Shown here piece by piece: positions 8,869-17,840 of a DNA stretch of 64,000 nucleotides. Numbering within the stretch: position 1 is the stretch's first letter; every line of letters begins with the position of its first letter. The notes beneath the pieces are model-generated. The model ran no database searches. It was not told the DNA's origin and was given only the letters and a program-made list of their open reading frames with translations. Origin of the DNA: Veillonellaceae bacterium (GTDB lineage: Bacteria > Bacillota > Negativicutes > Veillonellales > Negativicoccaceae); assembly GCA_022771805.1 (NCBI GenBank), contig JALELM010000019.1, forward strand, positions 36,670 through 100,669, written 5' to 3'. Made by a program: the position numbers and the translations under genes.

Positions 8869-10809
8869 ATGAAGAAAAGACAAAGGGTGCTTTTAGCCGC
8901 TTTGATGTGTTGCAGTATCGGCTTGGTTGCCGGTGCGGCGGATCCGGTATATGAATTGAATCCCGTCTTGGTTACGGCGCAACGGATGCAGACAGATGAT
9001 CTGCGCACGCCGGCAACGCTTCAAGTAATTTCGGGGGGGCAGATAGAGAAGAGCGGAACCTACAGTGCGTATGATGTTTTGCGCAGAACCGTCGGTATGA
9101 GCGATTACGCCTATGATAACGGCTACGGCTCGATCGGACCGAGCGTAGCGCGAGTGTACCTTCGCGGTCTGGATAAAGGGACGTTGGTCTTGGTCAACGG
9201 CACGCCGCTGAACCAGATGAACTATGCCGAGCCGGGAGCGATTCCGGCGGAAGCCATCGAGCGCATTGAGATCGTCAAGGGATCGAATGCGGTTCTGTAC
9301 GGAGCGGAGGCGATGGGCGGTGTCGTGAATATTATTACTAAGAGTTCACAGATGACGAAACCGATGATCGCCGTGACGGGCATGCTCGGGAAGGATGAAC
9401 GCCGTATCGGCCTGACGGCTGCCGGCGACGGCTACTTTGTCTCGTACGGACAGACGACGGCGGACGAGAGAGCCAATGCACAGTACCCGTACTACAGCAA
9501 GGGCTATGTGTCCGGCTACCATCGATATACGAAGGAAGAAGGCTTTGCTTCCGTGCGCTTGTCGCCGGAATGGACGCTGAACTGGGCACACGGGAAGATC
9601 AAGAACGGGATGTTTTATGACTCGATTACTAAGCCGGGAGTACGGGACAACGGTTCGGGCGTGGCCGGTTATAAATATACGGACACGCGCGACAATGTCA
9701 ATTTGCAATACGCCAATGAGCGGGGAACGCAATTGCGCTTGGCCTATAATACGAAGAAAATCATCGCAGATCGGGAAATGACGTCCGGGGCGGTCGTTCC
9801 CTCCGGCAGCGGGAGCAATTATCGCGTCAACAACTTTTATTTTGACGCGCAGCAGGAAGCGGACGTTACGAACGGTAAATTGATTTACGGCCTGACGGCA
9901 TATCGGGAAGAGTATAAACAGGTGCGCTTGGGTACGGGGAATGCCATCGGGCGCAATCAAGTGGCGATTTTCGGCTCGTACGAAAGGGAAATCAACGATC
10001 GCTGGAAGCTGACTTTCGGCGCGCGCGAGCATTTCTCTTTGGACAACGGCTGGGATGAATCGCAACGGGTATTTTTGCCGCAGTTGCAGAGTTCCTACAT
10101 GATTCGGCCGGATCTGAACTGGTATATTAACATCGGCAAATCATTTGAGATGCCGGCCGTTAATAGTAAATTCAGCCGATCCACAACGGCTAGCGGGCCG
10201 TTGAAGCCGCAGTCCGGTTGGACGTATGAGACGGGCGTGAAGTGGATACGTGCAGAGGACAGCTTGAAAATCGCGGCATTCTACATGGATGTGGATAATC
10301 TGTTCGGTTGGGAAAAAGTGAAAAATCTCTTCCCGAACTATACGGAACTGGGCTTGGATCCGAACGGTGATGTCCAGATCAACCGCGGCGATTTCCGGAA
10401 TAAAGGCATCGAGGCGGAATATCGTCGGCAAGTGACACCGGAGTTCGGTTGGTTTATCGGCTACACCGTACAGGATCCGAAGAACAAAGAAAAGCCGACG
10501 ACACCGTGGGCACAAACAGAAGCGAAGCAAATGGGAGTATTCGGCTTTGATTGGACGCGGGATCGTTGGAGCTGGTCGCTGGACGGATATGTGGAAGCGA
10601 AACGGCCGATAAATGCACGTACGGCAGATTTCGGCAAGAAGCCCATTCCGGATCGGATCAGTCTGAACAGCACGTTTCTGCACAATGTATCTCCCGAGAC
10701 GCAGCTGCAATTGACAGTGCGAAACATTTTGAATCGGGAGAACTACACTCGTTATTTGTGGGAGGAACGCCCGCGCAGCATCCTGCTTCAAATACGACAT
10801 CAGTTCTGA
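8869..10809 (+). CDS. TonB-dependent outer-membrane receptor (BtuB/CirA-like)
   Basis: 646 residues. A signal peptide ends near residue 23 (AGAADP), a TonB-box-like ELNPVLVTAQ follows at about 28-37, a plug domain spans about 45-160 (motifs RGLDKGTLVLVNG and AIERIEIVKG), and a 22-strand-type barrel ends in the canonical terminal Phe. It should import a large ligand such as a corrinoid, heme or other tetrapyrrole using energy from the ExbB-ExbD-TonB set encoded at 31030. The ATG at 8869 starts a proper signal peptide; the longer frame upstream runs back into the previous gene. It is the first gene of the nitrogenase-like/chelatase cluster. The ligand is inferred from context only. Confidence 0.92.
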   Translation: MKKRQRVLLAALMCCSIGLVAGAADPVYELNPVLVTAQRMQTDDLRTPATLQVISGGQIEKSGTYSAYDVLRRTVGMSDYAYDNGYGSIGPSVARVYLRGLDKGTLVLVNGTPLNQMNYAEPGAIPAEAIERIEIVKGSNAVLYGAEAMGGVVNIITKSSQMTKPMIAVTGMLGKDERRIGLTAAGDGYFVSYGQTTADERANAQYPYYSKGYVSGYHRYTKEEGFASVRLSPEWTLNWAHGKIKNGMFYDSITKPGVRDNGSGVAGYKYTDTRDNVNLQYANERGTQLRLAYNTKKIIADREMTSGAVVPSGSGSNYRVNNFYFDAQQEADVTNGKLIYGLTAYREEYKQVRLGTGNAIGRNQVAIFGSYEREINDRWKLTFGAREHFSLDNGWDESQRVFLPQLQSSYMIRPDLNWYINIGKSFEMPAVNSKFSRSTTASGPLKPQSGWTYETGVKWIRAEDSLKIAAFYMDVDNLFGWEKVKNLFPNYTELGLDPNGDVQINRGDFRNKGIEAEYRRQVTPEFGWFIGYTVQDPKNKEKPTTPWAQTEAKQMGVFGFDWTRDRWSWSLDGYVEAKRPINARTADFGKKPIPDRISLNSTFLHNVSPETQLQLTVRNILNRENYTRYLWEERPRSILLQIRHQF

Positions 10810-10813
10810 GTTT

Positions 10814-10844
10814 CGGCAGGGAGCCGGCGGCGGCTCCCTTGCCG
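10814..10844 (+). terminator. GC-rich hairpin after the receptor gene (attenuator or mRNA stabiliser)
   Basis: CGGCAGGGAGCCG pairs with its complement through one bulged base around a GCGG loop. No T-run follows, and the next gene starts 33 bases later on the same strand. It probably lowers or stabilises expression rather than ending transcription, giving more receptor than cytoplasmic enzymes. Confidence 0.55.
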
Positions 10845-10876
10845 TAACGGTAAGGAGAAATATAAAGGGTGATTTT

Positions 10877-11689
10877 ATGAAGAAGCTGGCATTATATGGT
10901 AAGGGCGGGATCGGGAAATCGACAACGGCTTCGAATATATCGGCGGCGTTGGCGTTGGCGGGGAAATCCGTCTGTCAAATCGGCTGCGATCCGAAGAACG
11001 ACTCGACGCGCCTGTTGCTGGGACGTAACTGCCGGTCGACGGTGCTGGATACGGTGCGCGACAAAGGAGATGCGGTCACCTATGACGATGTCGTGCATAC
11101 GGGATTTGCCGGCGTTCGCTGTATTGAGGCGGGCGGTCCGGAACCGGGTGTCGGCTGTGCGGGACGGGGAATTATCGTAGCCCTGCAAACATTGGAAGAA
11201 TTGGATGCCGTCGGCGAACCGGACGCGATTTTATATGATGTGTTGGGCGATGTCGTTTGCGGCGGATTTGCCGTGCCGATTCGCGAAGGCTATGCGGAAG
11301 ATATTTACATCGTGACCTCGGGTGAAATGATGGCACTCTATGCCGCGAACAACATTGCCAAGGGCGTTCGCCGCTTTGCGAGTCGCGGCAAAGTGCGCTT
11401 GGGCGGTATCATTGCCAACAGTCGCAAGGTGCATAATGAAGAAGAACTGATTATGGCCTTTGCCAAGCGATTGAATACGCAGCTGGTGGCATTCATTCCG
11501 CGCGACCCGATTGTCCAGCAGGCGGAGATTCGTCGGCAAACGGTACTGGAGTATGCTCCCGACAGCGCGCAGGCGGAAGTGTATCGGCAGCTGGCGACAC
11601 GGATTTGGGAGAGTACGGGGTCGGATATTCCCACGCCGATGGACTTTGAAGAATTGGAAGCGATGGTGTACCATTATGGCAGTCGGTAA
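10877..11689 (+). CDS. Nitrogenase iron-protein-like reductase (NifH/BchL/CfbC family)
   Basis: 270 residues. ATP-dependent electron donor of the NifH superfamily. The P-loop GKGGIGKST is at 8-16. The two cysteines that bind the bridging 4Fe-4S cluster are at 94 (GVGCAGRG) and 128 (DVVCGGF), in the family spacing. The switch segment D-V-L-G-D at 121-125 is intact. In known relatives the partner is nitrogenase, protochlorophyllide or chlorophyllide reductase, or the Ni-sirohydrochlorin a,c-diamide cyclase of F430 synthesis. No nifB, nifE or nifN is nearby, and the gene sits among chelatase and corrinoid genes, so a tetrapyrrole substrate is favoured. The end overlaps the next gene by 14 bases. 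Confidence 0.93.
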   Translation: MKKLALYGKGGIGKSTTASNISAALALAGKSVCQIGCDPKNDSTRLLLGRNCRSTVLDTVRDKGDAVTYDDVVHTGFAGVRCIEAGGPEPGVGCAGRGIIVALQTLEELDAVGEPDAILYDVLGDVVCGGFAVPIREGYAEDIYIVTSGEMMALYAANNIAKGVRRFASRGKVRLGGIIANSRKVHNEEELIMAFAKRLNTQLVAFIPRDPIVQQAEIRRQTVLEYAPDSAQAEVYRQLATRIWESTGSDIPTPMDFEELEAMVYHYGSR

Positions 11690-12962
11690 GCGTCGCTGGT
11701 TGGCAGCGAAAACCTCCTGCAGCTGTTCGATGCCGGGGGTCTGGCGGGCGGTCGCGCACAATCCGGGCGCGGCGGTGGTCTATCACTCGCCGAAAGCCTG
11801 CACGCATATTACCGGACGGATGGATTTATATCAGTATTATCGTGAAGAGCGACCGGGACAGGCCGTATATACCGCGCCGCTCATTTCTTCTCAGATTGAA
11901 GAAAAGCATGTAATCTTCGGGGCGCATCGGGTATTGAGCGATTGCCTCGACTATGTAATTGCCACATATCGGCCGGCATATATTGTCGTTGCAAATTCGT
12001 GTCTGAGCGGGGTCATCGGCGACGACTCGGAAGGAATCTGCAAGGAAAAGGAAGCGGAAACCGGGGTGCCGATCTTGAATGTCGACGCGCGTGGCTTTTT
12101 GGACGGCGAATACTACGGCGGTTTCTTCGAAGCGGCGAAAGCACTGGCGGATCGGTTCATGCAACCGGCAACGGAGCGGTTGGACGGGATCTGCGTGCTC
12201 GGCGAGAAAGGCGGGCCGGCCTCCGCTTTTTCGCGCGATCTGCGCGATTTACTGGCGCCGTTCGGTTTGCCGACGGAGCAGCGTTTTCCTGCCTATTCAT
12301 CGTTGGCGGATTTGGCGGCCGTTCCCCGCAATCGTCTGTTGTTGCCGGTGGGCGGTTCGGCGTCGGCGTTTACCTGGATGGAAAAGCTGGCCAAGTATAT
12401 GGCGGAGCGTTTTGATCAGGAATATTTTCCGCATGATTATCCCATCGGTCGGCGAGCGACGAAAGCTTGGCTGCAGGAATTCGCACGCTTCATCGGCAAG
12501 GAAGAGCAGGCAGCGGAGGCCGTTCGTCTTCAGGAAGAACATTTGAACGAAGCGTTACGGAAGTATCGCCCGCAGCTGGCGGGGAAACGGGTAGCGATCG
12601 CTCTCGGCAGACAGGTGCGGCAGGCATCTCTGCGCTGGTTGACAGATATGCTCGACGATGCGGGAATGGTAACGACCGGCATTGTCTTTCTCAGCGAGAC
12701 GGATGCGGCAGCTGCCGCCAAGCAGCAGGCCGAGTGGGATCTTCCCGCCGTGCCGACCTATACGGAGGCGGACGGAGAGGATCTGCTCGACGCGGCGGAT
12801 TTGATTTTGACGAATATGGAGCTGGAGGGAGAAAACTATCGCCAGATGTACATTCCGATGGTGCCTCCCGTCGGCTTGATCGGGCTGGTGCGTTTGTATG
12901 AAAAATTGTACCGACTGGCCTGTCGGCGGCGGCGTAGCGGGGTGGTTTTATATGGCTGGTAA
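11676..12962 (+). CDS. Nitrogenase MoFe-protein-like subunit 1 (NifD/BchN/CfbD superfamily)
   Basis: 428 residues from the ATG that overlaps the reductase gene. Three cysteines at 17, 42 and 109 have the spacing of the P-cluster-type ligands of NifD (about 25 and 67 residues apart); the third lies in ANSCLSGVIGDD, the family signature. I see no counterpart of the NifD cysteine and histidine that hold the FeMo-cofactor, so this is not a dinitrogen reductase subunit. It should pair with the next gene product and receive electrons from the NifH-like protein. The likely substrate is a tetrapyrrole, by analogy with the BchN/BchB and CfbD systems and by context. An 11-base overlap with the next gene supports equal expression of the two subunits. 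Confidence 0.88.
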   Translation: MAVGKRRWLAAKTSCSCSMPGVWRAVAHNPGAAVVYHSPKACTHITGRMDLYQYYREERPGQAVYTAPLISSQIEEKHVIFGAHRVLSDCLDYVIATYRPAYIVVANSCLSGVIGDDSEGICKEKEAETGVPILNVDARGFLDGEYYGGFFEAAKALADRFMQPATERLDGICVLGEKGGPASAFSRDLRDLLAPFGLPTEQRFPAYSSLADLAAVPRNRLLLPVGGSASAFTWMEKLAKYMAERFDQEYFPHDYPIGRRATKAWLQEFARFIGKEEQAAEAVRLQEEHLNEALRKYRPQLAGKRVAIALGRQVRQASLRWLTDMLDDAGMVTTGIVFLSETDAAAAAKQQAEWDLPAVPTYTEADGEDLLDAADLILTNMELEGENYRQMYIPMVPPVGLIGLVRLYEKLYRLACRRRRSGVVLYGW

Positions 12963-14238
12963 ACACTGGGAGAATCATTGCGAGTCGCTGAGCAGTTGTG
13001 CGTTGTCCGGCGCGGCTGCGTTCTTTGCGGGAATTCCGGGCGCAGCGATTGTCGTGAACGGTCCCGCCTGGTGCTATTTCTATGCGCTGCGGCAATTGGA
13101 TATGCCCGAGTTGCAAATTGAAAAACGTTTTTTCTCTACCTACCCGGACGGTCGTTCGGTCGTCTTCGGGACGGAAGATAAATTGACCGATGCCTTGCAG
13201 GCGATCCGCGGCCTGCCGCAACAGCCGACGGTACTGCTGATTCAAAACAGTTGCGCAATCAGCCTGATCGGCGACGATGTCGCGGGAATTGCCGCCGGCA
13301 TGAATTTGCCCTTTCCGGTAGTGACCATGGATTCGGGCGGGATTACCGGCGGGCATTGGGCCGGGTATCGCAAAGCGGCAAGGGCTTTTTTCGCCGAGTT
13401 GGAGCAGGAAGATGTCCCTGCCGAGCCGCTGACCGTGAACCTGATCGGCAGCGATGTGAGTTATTTCAGCGAGACGGATGACATTCGAGAGCTGCGTCGC
13501 CTGCTGGGGTTGATCGGCGTACGGGTGCAGGCAGTAGTCGGCAACGGCGCCTCTTTGGCGCAGCTGCAAACGTTGCGGCGAGCGGTACTGAATATTGTCG
13601 TACATGATGAATGCGGTACGGATATGGCGGAATACCTGCAGGAAACGACAGGGTTGCCGTTTATCCGGCCGGAACTGCCTTACGGCTTGAACGGTACGCG
13701 GCGTTGGCTGCGTGCGGTCGGCGAGGCCTTGGGCTTGCCGGAAGAGGCATATACGACGGCGGAAGCCGAGATCCGGCAAATGGATGAGCGCTTATATCAA
13801 TATACGCACGAGGCGCAGAAGATGTGGGGCGAGCCTTGGTTTGAGCGCGTGGTTGTCAGCGCGCCCGGCTCCGTTGCAAGCGGTTTGGCGGGAGCCGTGC
13901 AGGAAGAATGGCTGGATGCGGCGGAGGTGCTGGCCTTCGCACAGGATGAGCAGTTGCCGGGACAAAGCGGCACGCAATCCTGCGGCAATGTTGGCCCGGC
14001 CTTGCAGGCAGCGCTGACGGGTGAAAACGGACTGCTGCTGGGCTCCGCCTACGAACGGAAATGGCTGGCGGAAAATGGTGCTCACGGCTGGTCGTACATC
14101 ACGATCGCCGTGCCGGATTTTCTCACCGTGGCATTGCGGCCGCATCCGTATGTCGGCATTCGCGGTACGGAAACCATGGCGGAAGAAGTATGGCGGGCAT
14201 ACCTGGCGCATTGTTGGCAGGCGGAGGAAATGTCATGA
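12952..14238 (+). CDS. Nitrogenase MoFe-protein-like subunit 2 (NifK/BchB superfamily)
   Basis: 428 residues, the same length as the preceding subunit. Cysteines at 16, 41 and 101 (third in IQNSCAISLIGDD) mirror those of subunit 1, so the pair presents a 3+3 ligand set as in the NifDK P-cluster, rather than the 3 Cys plus Asp arrangement of BchN/BchB. The GDDVAGIAAGMN and TMDSGGITGGHW segments correspond to conserved loops around the substrate pocket. It probably forms a heterotetramer with subunit 1. The stop overlaps the start of the first CobN-like gene (ATGA), suggesting translational coupling of reductase and chelatase. Confidence 0.88.
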   Translation: MAGKHWENHCESLSSCALSGAAAFFAGIPGAAIVVNGPAWCYFYALRQLDMPELQIEKRFFSTYPDGRSVVFGTEDKLTDALQAIRGLPQQPTVLLIQNSCAISLIGDDVAGIAAGMNLPFPVVTMDSGGITGGHWAGYRKAARAFFAELEQEDVPAEPLTVNLIGSDVSYFSETDDIRELRRLLGLIGVRVQAVVGNGASLAQLQTLRRAVLNIVVHDECGTDMAEYLQETTGLPFIRPELPYGLNGTRRWLRAVGEALGLPEEAYTTAEAEIRQMDERLYQYTHEAQKMWGEPWFERVVVSAPGSVASGLAGAVQEEWLDAAEVLAFAQDEQLPGQSGTQSCGNVGPALQAALTGENGLLLGSAYERKWLAENGAHGWSYITIAVPDFLTVALRPHPYVGIRGTETMAEEVWRAYLAHCWQAEEMS

Positions 14239-17200
14239 ATATCGTATTCACCTCACAAAAAAAGCAGGCGTTGCGCCTGCAAAAGACGGCAGAGACGAAT
14301 GCCGCGGCGGTGCAGGTTTATTTTATCGCGCCGAATGAAGGCTGGACGGCAGAATATGCTGCAGCCGTACGCTCGGCCGGCGCGGTGGCGGTGCTGGGTG
14401 ATCAGGCCGCTTTTGCGCCGGAATTTACCGCCGGTCTGGAGGCATCTTTGCCTGCGGAGGTGAAGATATTGTTGCCGCCCGGGCTGACCGTAACGGGAGC
14501 TCACAGCTTCCAAGCGGAGGAACGCTTGCGGGCATATTGTGCCTATGATGGTGAGAATAACCGCCGTTTTTTCCTGGCGGCGCTGGGCGCGCCCGAAGGG
14601 GAGACGTTGCCACCGCCGGAACGGGTCGCGCAGGCGGTCGTGTGGCATCCCGAACGGGAAAGTATGGCCTGGGAAGACTGGTGCGCCACGGCGAAAACAC
14701 GGAAGCCGGGCGCTATCGGGTATGTATTTCATCGGGAGCAGTGGCTGGACGGAGAAACCGGGATCATCGAGGCGCTTATCCGGGCGACGGAGGAGCAGGG
14801 GGTACCGGCATTCGGGCTGGCTTGTCGTTTCGGCGCGCTGCCGGAAATCGGCTACGCCGGGATCGACGGCATCCTGCGGGATATCGGCAGATTGCCTTCG
14901 GCGGTGTCGGTATTGGTGACTTTGCAGCAGCAGAGCATGAGCGGCATGAACGGGTTCCGACCCGACGCTTTGCAGGCGGCGGATGTGCCGATACTGCAGG
15001 CGTACACACTCTACACGACGGAGAAGAGCTGGGAAGAAAACCCCGACGGCATGGGCGTGACAGAATTGGGTACACAGGTAATTCTGCCCGAGACGGACGG
15101 CGTTCTGCACAGCCTTCCCGTCGCAGCGGTGCAGACGACCGTACCCGCCCGCACATACGCACCGGTGACGGAGCGGGTACAAGCTACGGCTCACAAGGCG
15201 GTACGCTGGAGCCGGTTGCATCGGATTCCACCGGCGGAGAAGCGTGTGGTCATCGTTTTGCATAATTATCCGCCGCGTAATTCTAACATCGGTTCGGCCG
15301 CGGGTCTGGACACGCCGGCGAGCCTGTGGTTTCTGTTGCGGCGGTTGAAAGACGAGGGATATTGTACGGGATCGTTGCCGTCCGATCCCGCCGCGTTGAT
15401 GGAGCGGATTTTGGCCGTGGCAACGAATGACCGGGACTTTTTGACGGAAGAACGCTTGCAACGGGCGGAAGGGAAATTCGGTACGGCAGCATATGAGGCG
15501 TATTTTGCCGCTAGGACGGCCAAGGTGCGGGAGGATATGAGCGAAGCCTGGGGCGAACCCCCGGGGGAAGTGTTTCTATATGACGATGAACTTTTAATCC
15601 CGGGACTGTCGTTCGGAAATGTCTGGGTGACCGTCCAACCGCCGCGAGGTTTCGGTGAAGATCCGGGTGCGGTATACCATAGCCCGACCTTGCCGCCGAC
15701 ACATCATTACCTGGCCTTTTATGAATGGTTGCGAACCGGCTGGCAGGCGGATGCGGTGGTGCATCTCGGTACTCACGGATCGCTGGAGTGGCTGCCGGGG
15801 AAAGGCACGGGACTGTCCGCCTCCTGTTACCCAGATGTGACTTTGGCGGAACTGCCGAATGTGTATCCGTACTGGCTGACGATCGTCGGCGAGGGCATTC
15901 AGGCGAAACGGCGCAGCTCGGCCTGTCTCATCGGGCATCTGTCGCCGCCCCAGACACAGGCGGGTCTGTACGGCGACTATGAAGCATTGGCCGAAGCCGT
16001 TGATACATACCGGGTGCTGGCGGCGCAGGGACCGGTCGCGGCAGAAACCGAGGCGGATTTACGCAGACGGATTGAGGCGCTGGAGCTGCTCTCTGCAGAG
16101 GAGTTGGCGGCACCGCCGGAAGATTGGTTGGGGAAGGTGCATGCACGCCTGGAAGATTTACTGTACCTGACCATCCGCACCGGCTTGCATATATTGGGGA
16201 ATGTACCGACCGGCGAACTGCTGGAACAATATGTGGCGATGCTGACGGAAACGGCCAACGGCGAAGTACCGTCATTACCGGAAACGCTGACAGTGCTTGC
16301 CGCAGAACAAGAGGAAGATGCCTCCGCGGCAAAAGCGACGGCCTATCGCTGGCGAGACGAGTACATCGCTTTTTTGGCAGAGGCGAATTTTACCGTGCCG
16401 ACCGCGGCAGATGTACGCGCATGGCGCGCGGAGCGCAGTTCCGTAGCGGCGCGGGACGAGGAATTGGAACGGATTGCGGCCTATTGCGGTGAAGTGCTCG
16501 TGCCGGCGCTGCTGCAGACGGAGAATGAACTGGCACATACGCTCACGGCGTTGGCCGGGCATTATATCGAAAGCTCTCTCGGCGGAGCGCCTACGGCGGG
16601 AAGGGCGGATATTTTACCCAGCGGGCGCAACTTCACTTCGGCAGATCCGCATACCTTTCCGACACCGAATGCGGAGCGGCTCGGCAAGGAGCTGAGCGCG
16701 CAGGCGTTGGCGCGCTTTGTCGCGACCGAGGGACACTATCCGGAAAGTATCGGCATCGTGCTTTGGGCGACGGCGCAGATGCGAACGGAAGGGCAATGTC
16801 TGGCGGAAATCTTCGACTTGCTCGGGGTACGTCCTTTACGCGCGCCGAGCGGGCGCTTGACCGGTTTGGAATTGATTCCGCAGGAAGAATTGCAACATCC
16901 GCGTTTGGATGTATTGATGCGGATCAGCGGCCTGTTTCGCGATACGATGCCGATGTCGGCCGCCTGGCTGGATCAGGCGATTCGCTTGGTCGCGGCGGCA
17001 GACGAATCGACAGAATGGAATTATGTGCGTAAGCATGCACTGGAGGATGCGGCCGCTCTGGAAGCGGAAGGAGCGGCGGCGGACAGCGCCTGGGAAGCCG
17101 CCTGCCTGCGCGTGTTCGGCGATCCGCCGGGAGCTTACGGCGCCGGCGTGGGATTGGTGCTGGAGCAGAAAAACTGGGAGACGACGGACGACTTGGCGCA

Positions 17201-17831
17201 AGTGTATGAGACCTGGTCGGGCTATGCGTTTCGTCCCGGCGGACCCGCGAAAGAAGAGAAACGAATGTTCCGTCGCCGGTTGGAGCAAGTGGAGCTGACC
17301 TTGCAGAATGCGGACAATCGGGAAAGTCATTTGTTGAATTCGGACGATTATAATGCCTACCACGGCGGTTTGAATGCTGCGGTCGAAGCGGTGCGGGGGC
17401 AAGCCCCGGTCGCACTTACGGGCGACAGCTCGCGCCGCAATGCGATACAGACGCGCAGCGTGGCGGAGGAAACGGATCGCTTGATCCGCGGGGAGGCGTT
17501 GAATCCGAAGTATATCGAGGGAATGCAGCGCCACGGCTATAAAGGCGCACAGGAATTGGCGAATTACGTGGCGCACTTTTATCAGTGGGATGCAACGAGC
17601 CATGTGGCGACGGACTGGCATTATGATGCGCTGGCGGATCGCTACGTACTGGACGAAGCGCTGCGGCAATGGTTTGCGGAAACGAATCCCTGGGCTCTGC
17701 AGCGGCTTACGGAAGTGTTGCTCGAAGCACAACGCCGCGGCATGTGGGAAACGAGTGACGAGAGACTGGCGGCGTTGGAAGAGAGTCTCTTACAGACGGA
17801 AGGTGCGCTGGAAGAGGCCGCGGAAATATAG
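14235..17831 (+). CDS. cobN: CobN/BchH-family chelatase large subunit, copy 1
   Basis: 1198 residues. The family holds the tetrapyrrole and metal in ATP-dependent cobalto- and magnesium chelatases. Landmarks are the GTHGSLEWLPGKG motif near 507-520, EGIQAKRRSSACLIGHL just after it, and the C-terminal SDDYNAYHGGLNA region. Start chosen at the ATGA overlap with the previous gene; it gives an N-terminus of normal family type. A paralogue of 1238 residues is encoded at 25135. Since CbiK-type chelatases for cobalamin are present elsewhere in the window, this protein need not be a cobaltochelatase. Iron removal from heme has been reported for a CobN-like protein (HmuS) of Bacteroides, and the direction of metal transfer here is unknown. 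Confidence 0.88.
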   Translation: MNIVFTSQKKQALRLQKTAETNAAAVQVYFIAPNEGWTAEYAAAVRSAGAVAVLGDQAAFAPEFTAGLEASLPAEVKILLPPGLTVTGAHSFQAEERLRAYCAYDGENNRRFFLAALGAPEGETLPPPERVAQAVVWHPERESMAWEDWCATAKTRKPGAIGYVFHREQWLDGETGIIEALIRATEEQGVPAFGLACRFGALPEIGYAGIDGILRDIGRLPSAVSVLVTLQQQSMSGMNGFRPDALQAADVPILQAYTLYTTEKSWEENPDGMGVTELGTQVILPETDGVLHSLPVAAVQTTVPARTYAPVTERVQATAHKAVRWSRLHRIPPAEKRVVIVLHNYPPRNSNIGSAAGLDTPASLWFLLRRLKDEGYCTGSLPSDPAALMERILAVATNDRDFLTEERLQRAEGKFGTAAYEAYFAARTAKVREDMSEAWGEPPGEVFLYDDELLIPGLSFGNVWVTVQPPRGFGEDPGAVYHSPTLPPTHHYLAFYEWLRTGWQADAVVHLGTHGSLEWLPGKGTGLSASCYPDVTLAELPNVYPYWLTIVGEGIQAKRRSSACLIGHLSPPQTQAGLYGDYEALAEAVDTYRVLAAQGPVAAETEADLRRRIEALELLSAEELAAPPEDWLGKVHARLEDLLYLTIRTGLHILGNVPTGELLEQYVAMLTETANGEVPSLPETLTVLAAEQEEDASAAKATAYRWRDEYIAFLAEANFTVPTAADVRAWRAERSSVAARDEELERIAAYCGEVLVPALLQTENELAHTLTALAGHYIESSLGGAPTAGRADILPSGRNFTSADPHTFPTPNAERLGKELSAQALARFVATEGHYPESIGIVLWATAQMRTEGQCLAEIFDLLGVRPLRAPSGRLTGLELIPQEELQHPRLDVLMRISGLFRDTMPMSAAWLDQAIRLVAAADESTEWNYVRKHALEDAAALEAEGAAADSAWEAACLRVFGDPPGAYGAGVGLVLEQKNWETTDDLAQVYETWSGYAFRPGGPAKEEKRMFRRRLEQVELTLQNADNRESHLLNSDDYNAYHGGLNAAVEAVRGQAPVALTGDSSRRNAIQTRSVAEETDRLIRGEALNPKYIEGMQRHGYKGAQELANYVAHFYQWDATSHVATDWHYDALADRYVLDEALRQWFAETNPWALQRLTEVLLEAQRRGMWETSDERLAALEESLLQTEGALEEAAEI

Positions 17832-17840
17832 GGAGGCAAT

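Noticed and set aside
10877..14238. A true nitrogenase (nitrogen fixation) operon
   Set aside because: The NifH/D/K-like proteins lack the FeMo-cofactor ligands as far as can be seen, and nifB, nifE and nifN are absent. Neighbours are chelatase and corrinoid genes.
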